Positions 13,686 through 19,584 of a DNA stretch of 19,584 bases are shown in pieces. Source of the stretch: JANXVY01 sp031365425 (lineage in GTDB: Bacteria > Pseudomonadota > Alphaproteobacteria > Rhizobiales > Hyphomicrobiaceae); contig JANLYB010000036.1 of assembly GCA_031365425.1 (NCBI GenBank), positions 1-19,584 of the forward strand, written 5' to 3'. Each line of letters starts with the position of its first letter. Positions within the stretch are counted from its first letter, which is position 1. Made by a program: the position numbers and the translations under genes. The notes beneath the pieces were generated by a model that saw nothing but the letters and a program-made list of their open reading frames with translations, was not told the DNA's origin and searched no databases.

Positions 13686-14609
13686 ATGTCGTCGAGTTAT
13701 CTCGCTCAACAGCTCATCAACGGGGTAACGCTCGGCTCCATCTATGGGCTGATCGCCATCGGCTACACGATGGTGTTCGGCATCATCGGGATGGTGAACT
13801 TCGCCCACGGCGACGTGTTCATGCTGTCGACGTTCATCGCGCTCATTCTGTACCTGATCATGACGCAGATCCTCGGCGTCGCGTCCATTGCACTGACACT
13901 CGTGGTCGTTTTATTTGGCGCTATGGCGCTGACGGCGTTCTGGAATATCGTGATCGAACGGGTGGCCTATCGACCGTTGCGCGGATCGTTCCGGCTTGCG
14001 CCGCTGATCTCGGCGATCGGCATGTCGATCTTTCTGTCGAATTTCGTACAGGTCGTGCAGGGCCCCAACAACAAGTCGCTGCCGCCGATGCTGAATAGCG
14101 TAATCGTGCTGGCGGGGGATGCGCAGAACGCGGTTGCGATTTCCAACAAGCAGATCCTGGTCATGGTCACCACTGCGGCGTTGCTGGCGGCGTTCTGGTA
14201 TCTGGTGGCCAAGACGCCGCTCGGCCGGGCGCAGCGGGCTTGCGAGCAGGATCGGAAAATGGCGGCGCTGCTTGGCGTGGATGTCGACAAAACCATTTCG
14301 GCGACGTTTGCGATCGGGGCGGCGCTGGCAGCGGTCGCCGGTTGTCTTTACATGATCTTGTACGGCGTCGTGAATTACAACGATGGGTTCGTGCCGGGAA
14401 TCAAGGCGTTCGCGGCGGCCGTGCTGGGCGGGATCGGGTCGCTGCCAGGCGCGGTTCTGGGCGGGCTGATTATCGGATTGGTCGAGACACTGTGGGCGGC
14501 ATATGTGTCGTCGGATTACAAGGACGTGGTTGCGTTTGCGGTGCTTGCACTCACCCTTGTCGTGATGCCTTCCGGCCTGCTTGGCCGACCCGACGTCGAG
14601 AAGGTCTGA
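13686..14609 (+). CDS. livH: Branched-chain amino acid-type ABC transporter permease LivH
   Basis: 307-residue inner membrane permease. The N-terminus LINGVTLGSIYGLIAIGYTMVFGIIGMVNFAHGDVFML is the LivH signature. About eight hydrophobic segments follow, with the conserved cytoplasmic loop GRAQRACEQDRKMAALLGVDVDKT (coupling to the ATPases) and the GGIGSLPGAVLGGLIIG stretch near the end. It pairs with LivM to form the channel. A GAGG precedes the ATG. livM begins 3 bases after its stop. The substrate class may include leucine-type amino acids, but urea and short amide importers share this architecture. Confidence 0.95.
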   Translation: MSSSYLAQQLINGVTLGSIYGLIAIGYTMVFGIIGMVNFAHGDVFMLSTFIALILYLIMTQILGVASIALTLVVVLFGAMALTAFWNIVIERVAYRPLRGSFRLAPLISAIGMSIFLSNFVQVVQGPNNKSLPPMLNSVIVLAGDAQNAVAISNKQILVMVTTAALLAAFWYLVAKTPLGRAQRACEQDRKMAALLGVDVDKTISATFAIGAALAAVAGCLYMILYGVVNYNDGFVPGIKAFAAAVLGGIGSLPGAVLGGLIIGLVETLWAAYVSSDYKDVVAFAVLALTLVVMPSGLLGRPDVEKV

Positions 14610-14612
14610 CAC

Positions 14613-16013
14613 ATGAGCGAAGGCCAAGCGCCAACGGCACCGCGGGTTCCCAAGGCGCTCAGTTCAGCGCTGGTGGCTGCGGGCGTCGTGGCCGCGCTGT
14701 GCTTTCCGGTGGTGGCGTATCTCGCCCTGCCGGGAGCTAGCGGCGACCTTGCCTTACAGTCGCGGTGGACGCTGGTTGCGCAATTGGCGCTGGCGGTGTT
14801 TGCGCTAACTTTGCTGGTCGCTGGTGCAGGTTGGCTGAGCCGGACGAAGGCGGCAGGGGATGCGCGTGCGGAACGCGACAGCGCACTCGCATCGATTGCG
14901 AAGTATGTGCCCAAAGGCGGTTTGGCGGCGCTGTTGCTGTATCCGGCGTTCGTCGTCGGGTTGGCCGGATGGCCGGGCGCGATCAAATGGGTCGATAACT
15001 TCGGTGTTCAGATTTTGATCTACGTGATGCTCGGCTGGGGCTTGAGCATCGTGGTCGGCTTGGCAGGATTGCTCGATCTGGGGTTCATCGCGTTCGCGGC
15101 CGTCGGGGCTTACGCATATACGCTGATCGCGATGCACGTACTGCCTGCGCTGGCACCGGGGCTGGTACCATATGCTTTCTGGGTCTGCCTGCCGATTTCG
15201 GCGCTGCTGGCGGCGTTCTGGGGGATCATCCTTGGGTTTCCCGTGCTGCGGCTGCGGGGCGATTATCTCGCCATCGTGACGCTGGCGTTCGGGGAAATGA
15301 TCCGGCTGGTGCTGGTGAATTGGTCTGATCTGACCAACGGGTACGCGGGGCTAAAAGCACCGCGCATCACGTTTTTTGGCGTTCCGTTCACAACATCGGG
15401 GAGCGAGGCGACGTTTGCTGAAACGTTTGGGCTGTCGCAGAGCCCGACGATCTACAGGGCGATCTTTTTGTATTATGTGATCCTTGGTCTCGCGTTGCTA
15501 ACGGCGTGGGTGTCGAACCGGTTGCGGCAATTGCCGATCGGGCGGGCCTGGGAAGCGTTGCGCGAGGACGAGATTGCGTGCCGCGCGCTCGGGCTCAATA
15601 CGGTGACGACCAAGCTGTCTGCGTTCGCCATCGGGGCGGCGTTCGGCGGGATGGCCGGGGCGTTCTTTGCTGCACGACAGGGGTTCCTCAATCCAAAATC
15701 GTTCGAGTTCATGGAAAGCGCGACGGTGCTCGCCATTGTCGTGCTCGGCGGGATGGGGTCGCTGACGGGGGTGGCCGTTGCCGCCGTCGTGATGATCGGC
15801 GGAACGGAATTGCTGCGCGAATTGTCGTGGCTGAAATCGATATTCGGGCCTCAGTTCGATCCAACCCAATACCGGATGCTGCTGTTTGGGCTCGCCATGG
15901 TCGCGCTGATGATCTGGCGTCCGCGCGGGCTGGTGGCGACACGTGATCCATCGATCTTCCTCAAGGTGCGCAAGGCCGTATCCAGTTCCCTTGTCAAAGA
16001 GGGGCACGGCTGA
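14613..16013 (+). CDS. livM: Branched-chain amino acid-type ABC transporter permease LivM
   Basis: 466 residues. The family core starts near 129 (NFGVQILIYVMLGWGLSIVVGLAGLLDLG) and includes FPVLRLRGDYLAIVTLAFGEMIRL and the loop GRAWEALREDEIACRALGLNTVTTK that contacts the ATPases. The first 120 residues form an extension with two or three further membrane segments, as in the long LivM forms of E. coli and many proteobacteria. GAGAAGG upstream serves as ribosome binding site. Its stop overlaps the livG start (TGATG), so translation is coupled. Confidence 0.95.
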   Translation: MSEGQAPTAPRVPKALSSALVAAGVVAALCFPVVAYLALPGASGDLALQSRWTLVAQLALAVFALTLLVAGAGWLSRTKAAGDARAERDSALASIAKYVPKGGLAALLLYPAFVVGLAGWPGAIKWVDNFGVQILIYVMLGWGLSIVVGLAGLLDLGFIAFAAVGAYAYTLIAMHVLPALAPGLVPYAFWVCLPISALLAAFWGIILGFPVLRLRGDYLAIVTLAFGEMIRLVLVNWSDLTNGYAGLKAPRITFFGVPFTTSGSEATFAETFGLSQSPTIYRAIFLYYVILGLALLTAWVSNRLRQLPIGRAWEALREDEIACRALGLNTVTTKLSAFAIGAAFGGMAGAFFAARQGFLNPKSFEFMESATVLAIVVLGGMGSLTGVAVAAVVMIGGTELLRELSWLKSIFGPQFDPTQYRMLLFGLAMVALMIWRPRGLVATRDPSIFLKVRKAVSSSLVKEGHG

Positions 16014-16855
16014 TGGGGCGCTGGTTGTCCGATCCCCTCTTGGAGGTTTCCAATCTCGCCATGCGGTTTGGCGGGCTGACTGCGGTCGATAATTTGTCTT
16101 TTGCCGCGGGGCGGGGCGATATCACGGCGCTGATCGGGCCGAATGGGGCTGGCAAGACGACCGTGTTCAACTGCATTACCGGGTTTTACCGCCCGAGTGC
16201 TGGGCAAATCCGGCTCAATGCGGCTGGCGGGTCGAAGGCCATCGATCTTGAACGGTTGGCCGATTACGAGATCACCAGCAAGGCGCGGGTGGCGCGGACG
16301 TTCCAGAACATCCGGCTGTTTTCGGGCATGACCGTGCTGGAAAACCTCATGGTGGCGCAGCACACGCGGCTGATGGCGGCGTCTGCCTATAGTGTGCTCG
16401 GGCTGATCGGCGCGCCGAGTTACAAGGCTGCCGAACGGGCGGCGGTTGATAAGGCGGTGACGTGGCTCGACCGGATCGGCTTGACGGGGCGCGCGGACGA
16501 TCCGGCGGGCGATCTGCCCTATGGCGACCAGCGGCGGCTTGAGATTGCACGTGCCATGTGCACCGATCCCGTGCTGCTATGTCTGGATGAGCCTGCGGCA
16601 GGGTTGAACCCTAAGGAGAGCGCGGCGCTCAATGCTTTGCTACGCGAAATCCGCGATACACAGGGAACCGCGATCTTATTGATCGAGCACGATATGTCAG
16701 TCGTGATGGAGATTTCCGACCATGTCGTGGTTCTCGAGTACGGGCGGCTGATATCGGATGGCACGCCGGCACATGTACGCAACGATCCCAATGTGATCCG
16801 GGCGTATCTCGGCGTCGAGGACGATGTGGCGATCAACGGCGGAGGCGCGTCGTGA
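16013..16855 (+). CDS. livG: ABC transporter ATP-binding protein LivG
   Basis: 280 residues; one of two cytoplasmic ATPases of the importer. Walker A GPNGAGKTT (42-50), the family TFQNIRLFSGMTVLENLMVAQH Q-loop region, signature LPYGDQRRLEIARAM (a normal LivG variant of LSGGQ), Walker B LLCLDEPAAGLNP and switch IEHDMS are all intact. The characteristic insertion between Q-loop and signature is present. The start overlaps the livM stop (TGATG). The last bases overlap the GTG start of livF. Confidence 0.95.
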   Translation: MGRWLSDPLLEVSNLAMRFGGLTAVDNLSFAAGRGDITALIGPNGAGKTTVFNCITGFYRPSAGQIRLNAAGGSKAIDLERLADYEITSKARVARTFQNIRLFSGMTVLENLMVAQHTRLMAASAYSVLGLIGAPSYKAAERAAVDKAVTWLDRIGLTGRADDPAGDLPYGDQRRLEIARAMCTDPVLLCLDEPAAGLNPKESAALNALLREIRDTQGTAILLIEHDMSVVMEISDHVVVLEYGRLISDGTPAHVRNDPNVIRAYLGVEDDVAINGGGAS

Positions 16856-17601
16856 GCCAGCCGCCTGCGGCCCCCGAGCATACGCCGTTGCTGTCGATCC
16901 GGGGTGTCGAGACCTGGTATGGCAACATCATTGCGCTGAAAGGCGTCGATCTTGTTGTCCATGCTGGCGAGATCGTCACGCTGATCGGGGCCAATGGCGC
17001 GGGCAAGTCCACGCTTATGATGACGATTTTTGGCAGCCCGCGTGCGCGCCGGGGGCAGATCCTGTTCGAGGGTACCGACATCACGCAAGCGGCGACGCAC
17101 GACATTGCGCGGATGCGGATTGCTCAATCGCCCGAGGGACGGCGGATTTTTCCGCGCATGACGGTGTTTGAGAATTTGCAGATGGGCGCGGCCATCGACG
17201 AGTACGCCCATTTCGACGAAGATCTGGCGACAATGACGGGCCAGTTTCCGCGGTTGAAGGAGCGCCTGCTGCAGCGCGCCGGGACGCTGTCGGGCGGCGA
17301 GCAGCAAATGCTGGCTATAGCGCGGGCGTTGATGAGCCGGCCGAAGTTGTTGCTGCTGGATGAGCCGTCGCTGGGGCTTGCGCCGTTGATCGTGAAGCAA
17401 ATCTTTGAAGTCATCCGCGAGATCAACGTGCGCGATAAGCTGACGGTGTTTTTGGTGGAGCAGAATGCTTATCACGCTCTGTCGCTTGCGCATCGCGGGT
17501 ACGTAATGGTCAACGGTCAGATCACGCTGACAGGTCCGGGGCGCGAGCTGCTGGCGAACCCGCAGGTAAGGGCGGCGTATCTGGAGGGGGGACGGCACTA
17601 A
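16852..17601 (+). CDS. livF: ABC transporter ATP-binding protein LivF
   Basis: 249 residues. Walker A GANGAGKST (about 46-54), Q-loop region AQSPEGRRIFPRMTVFENLQMG, signature LSGGEQQMLAIARAL, Walker B LLLLDEPSLGLAP and switch VEQNAYHAL are complete. It starts with GTG overlapping the livG stop (GTGA), the same arrangement as panD/acetyltransferase. LivF and LivG form the ATPase heterodimer. A short hairpin follows the stop, so the HMGF unit probably ends here and the binding protein genes downstream have their own promoter. Confidence 0.95.
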   Translation: MSQPPAAPEHTPLLSIRGVETWYGNIIALKGVDLVVHAGEIVTLIGANGAGKSTLMMTIFGSPRARRGQILFEGTDITQAATHDIARMRIAQSPEGRRIFPRMTVFENLQMGAAIDEYAHFDEDLATMTGQFPRLKERLLQRAGTLSGGEQQMLAIARALMSRPKLLLLDEPSLGLAPLIVKQIFEVIREINVRDKLTVFLVEQNAYHALSLAHRGYVMVNGQITLTGPGRELLANPQVRAAYLEGGRH

Positions 17602-17618
17602 CTTGACCGCTGCGCGAT

Positions 17619-17641
17619 CGAAGGGGCCGGCGCCCTCTTCG
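17619..17641 (+). terminator. Hairpin after livF
   Basis: CGAAGGGG (17619-17626) pairs with CCTCTTCG (17634-17641), 8 bp including one G-T pair, 7-base loop, 17 bases after the livF stop. Only a short CTTT follows, so it is a weak terminator candidate. Confidence 0.4.
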
Positions 17642-17699
17642 CTTTCGCGGTCATCCCACCAAACCCGCGCGGGGGGCCGCTAGGGCTCAGCCTCCAGTC

Positions 17700-17718
17700 T
17701 TTTGCGACATGCGCAAAA
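17700..17718. promoter_or_regulatory. Inverted repeat, possible operator upstream of livK
   Basis: TTTTGCG (17700-17706) and CGCAAAA (17712-17718) form a perfect 7-bp dyad around 5 bases, at the edge of the AT-rich block. The shape fits a dimeric regulator binding site. I cannot name the regulator. Confidence 0.45.
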
Positions 17719-17946
17719 TAGGACTCGACACATAAAAACATTAATCGTACAAAAAAAGAATTAACGAGCATTTATGGTAGTTTTTTTGCTAAGGTAAAAA
17801 GCGGGGATCGAGCTTAAGTTTTGCCTAAAGTTCGGGCGGGTAGGGTGCTTTTCTTGGGGTGACTTTGGGGTGGTTTTGGATGAGACTGCGGCGGCTGGGC
17901 GCGGTAGCGCGGCCAAGCTGATGGATCATATCGTGGGGTTTTTGCG

Positions 17947-19062
17947 ATGACAAAACGCTGGCTTTCGGGCCTCCTTCTTTCGGTTGCGCTGAGCGCTGCG
18001 ACCGCTGCGCAGGCCGACATCAAAGTGGGCGTGCTCGCGCCGCTGACCGGGCCCAACGCCGCCTTCGGGGCGCAGTTAAAGAATGGCGCTGAACAGGCCG
18101 CTGAAGATCTCAATGCCAAGGGCGGCTTGAACGGGCAGAAGATCGTGCTCGTGTTCGGAGACGATGCTTCGCAGCCCGCGCAGGGCGTTTCGGTGGCCAA
18201 CCAGTTCGTGGGCGAGGGCGTGAAGTTTGTCGTCGGCGCGTTCAACTCGGCGGTGACGATGCCGTCATCGGAAGTGTTTGCCGAAAACGGCATCCTGCAG
18301 ATTACCCCAGGCTCGACCAACCCGACGATCACCGAGCGCAAGCTGTGGAATATCTTCCGCACCTGCGGTCGCGACGATCAGCAGGGCGGGGTTGCCGCCA
18401 AGTACATCGTCGAAAAGCTCAAGGGCAAGAAGGTCGCCATCGTCCACGACAAGACAACGTACGGCAAGGGCCTTGCGGATGAGACCAAGAAGGCGATGAA
18501 CGCGGCCGGCGTGACCGAGGTCATTTATGAAGGTGTCAACACGGGCGAGAAGGACTTCTCCGCGCTCGTCTCCAAGATCAAAGCATCGGGTGCTGAGATC
18601 CTTTACTGGGGCGGGCTGTTCACCGAAGGCGGACTGATCGTGCGCCAGATGAAGGACCAGGGGCTTGCAACGGTTCTCATGGGCGGCGACGGGATTGCGG
18701 CCGACGAGTACGGTCAGGTAGCAGGTCCGGGTGCTGAAGGTACGCTGATGACGTTTGCGCCCGATCCGCAGAAACGGCCCGAGGCGAAGGCAGTGCTCGG
18801 CAAGTTCGAAGCGCGCAAATTCAAGCCGGAAAGCTACACACTCTACAGCTATGCCGCGCTCGAGATCATGGCGCAGGCGGCAACGGCTGCTAAGTCACTC
18901 GATCCCAAGGCTGTCTCGGCTGAGATGAAGAAGGGTGCCGCTTACAAGACCGTGATCGGCGACATTGCCTACGACGCGAAGGGCGATATCACGCGTCCGG
19001 ACTACGTCATGTACACCTGGGTCAAGGGCAAGGACGGCAAGATCACCTACGTTGAGCAGTGA
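17947..19062 (+). CDS. livK: Branched-chain amino acid-type periplasmic binding protein
   Basis: 371 residues with a Sec signal peptide (LLLSVALSAATAAQA, cut before Asp24). The mature start DIKVGVLAPLTGPNAAFGAQLKNGAEQAAEDLNAKGGLNG is the class of Leu/Ile/Val-binding proteins, and the two-lobe fold follows through VGAFNSAVTMPSSEVFAENGI and TYGKGLADETKKAMNAAGVTE. It delivers substrate to the LivHM channel encoded just upstream. GGGG lies about 12 bases before the ATG. Its codon use and composition match its neighbours. The actual ligand could be another neutral or aromatic amino acid. Confidence 0.94.
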   Translation: MTKRWLSGLLLSVALSAATAAQADIKVGVLAPLTGPNAAFGAQLKNGAEQAAEDLNAKGGLNGQKIVLVFGDDASQPAQGVSVANQFVGEGVKFVVGAFNSAVTMPSSEVFAENGILQITPGSTNPTITERKLWNIFRTCGRDDQQGGVAAKYIVEKLKGKKVAIVHDKTTYGKGLADETKKAMNAAGVTEVIYEGVNTGEKDFSALVSKIKASGAEILYWGGLFTEGGLIVRQMKDQGLATVLMGGDGIAADEYGQVAGPGAEGTLMTFAPDPQKRPEAKAVLGKFEARKFKPESYTLYSYAALEIMAQAATAAKSLDPKAVSAEMKKGAAYKTVIGDIAYDAKGDITRPDYVMYTWVKGKDGKITYVEQ

Positions 19063-19584
19063 GACTTGACTTGAGGCATTCCACGCACATTGGAGCCATG
19101 GCGGCGGTTGCTGCCGTGGCTTTTTGTTGTGCGACGATCATCATCGCGAGTGCCGGGGCCGGGAGCGCGCGGGCTGAGATCGTCGTCGGGGCGGGTATTC
19201 CGACGGCTGGGCTGAAGGCTCATGAAGGGCGGGACATCGCGTCAGCGGCTGAGCACGAAGTCGCGCGGATCAATGCGGCTGGCGGCATCGATGGAGAAAA
19301 GATCCGGCTTGCCGTCGAGGACGATGATTGCACGGTTGAGGGCGGGACGCGCGTGGCAGCGTCTTTCGTCGAGCAACACGCCGCACTGGTCTTGGGTCAT
19401 CCTTGCTCGAATGTGGCGATTGCAGCTGCAAAGATGTACGCTGCCGCCGGGGTCTGGTTCGTAGCGATTGGGGCGGGGCACCCGGACCTGACGACCAAGC
19501 GTGCAGGAACGACGATATTCCGGCTCGGCGGGCGGGACGACCGGCAGGCCGCAGAAACGGTCGCGGTGATGACGTCGAACTTCG
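19059..19584 (+). CDS. Second periplasmic binding protein, Peripla_BP_6 type (cut by window end)
   Basis: At least 175 residues, continuing beyond the window. After a signal peptide (VAAVAFCCATIIIASAGAGSARA) the mature start EIVVGAGIPTAGLKAHEGRDIASAAEHEVARINAAGGIDGEKIRL aligns with LivK-type proteins. It shares the GRDDRQAAE block with its neighbour's GRDDQQGG, but is otherwise divergent. I chose GTG 19059, which overlaps the livK stop as GTGA and supplies a basic n-region (RLDLRHSTH). ATG 19098 is in frame, but its GGAG is only 2 bases away and the signal would lack positive charge. Two cysteines (DDDCTVEGG, GHPCSN) may form a disulfide. Likely an alternative-specificity partner of the same importer. 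Confidence 0.82.
   Translation, partial: MRLDLRHSTHIGAMAAVAAVAFCCATIIIASAGAGSARAEIVVGAGIPTAGLKAHEGRDIASAAEHEVARINAAGGIDGEKIRLAVEDDDCTVEGGTRVAASFVEQHAALVLGHPCSNVAIAAAKMYAAAGVWFVAIGAGHPDLTTKRAGTTIFRLGGRDDRQAAETVAVMTSNF

Larger units (their letters stand above)
17602..17946 (+). promoter_or_regulatory. livF-livK spacer with AT-rich promoter region
   Basis: 345 bases without a gene. A hairpin lies just after livF. An inverted repeat (17700-17718) is followed by a strikingly AT-rich block (about 17719-17805, with A7 and T7 runs) unlike the rest of the window. About 140 bases of G/T-rich leader precede the livK ATG. I expect the livK promoter in the AT-rich block, but cannot fix one -35/-10 pair. 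Confidence 0.55.

Noticed and set aside
16519..17598. 359-codon minus-strand open frame
   Set aside because: Antisense to livF and the end of livG, both of which show full ABC ATPase motifs.

Overview
The window looks like chromosomal DNA of a GC-rich alphaproteobacterium. The evidence is the overall base composition, GTGA and TGATG gene overlaps, a TadG-type pilus protein, Tat-exported Sox proteins, and a GC-rich palindromic spacer repeat of a kind common in Hyphomicrobiales. A Hyphomicrobium-like or related sulfur-oxidising member of that order is my guess; no ribosomal marker is present to settle it. I see no insertion sequence, phage gene, CRISPR array or rRNA.

Left part (1-4822). A tight plus-strand trio encodes aspartate 1-decarboxylase (panD), a GNAT acetyltransferase and a nitrilase-superfamily amidohydrolase, with overlapping or abutting ends. 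Convergent to it is a TadG-like protein with a von Willebrand A domain. A CAT-anticodon tRNA (more likely the lysidine-type tRNA-Ile2 than elongator tRNA-Met) follows, then an ELM1-family GT-B-like protein.

Lipid part (4823-10393). On the minus strand lie a specialised acyl carrier protein, a FabF-type ketosynthase and a cyclophilin-like small protein; tandem hairpins follow fabF. Divergent from the ACP is an AMP-ligase-family protein whose P-loop, A5 glutamate and A10 catalytic lysine are all altered. A cyclopropane-fatty-acyl-phospholipid synthase converges on it across a palindromic repeat.

Sulfur part (10427-13658). A minus-strand soxS-like thioredoxin gene and a flavocytochrome c sulfide dehydrogenase flavoprotein gene sit directly upstream of the cyclopropane synthase. 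They are divergent from soxY and soxZ, which are followed by a double CDGSH iron-sulfur protein. The module can be read as sulfide oxidation (FCSD), a sulfur carrier (SoxYZ) and a periplasmic reductant (SoxS). No soxXA, soxB, soxCD or FCSD heme subunit is in the window.

Transport part (13686-19584). A complete LivHMGF-type ABC importer is followed, after a 345-base AT-rich spacer with an inverted repeat, by a LivK-like binding protein and a second, divergent binding protein that runs off the end of the window. Substrate is probably a branched-chain amino acid or a similar small amide or amino compound.

The best candidates for something undescribed are the ACP/FabF/degenerate-ligase set beside a cyclopropane synthase, the reduced FCSD-SoxS-SoxYZ module, and the GNAT gene translationally coupled to panD.
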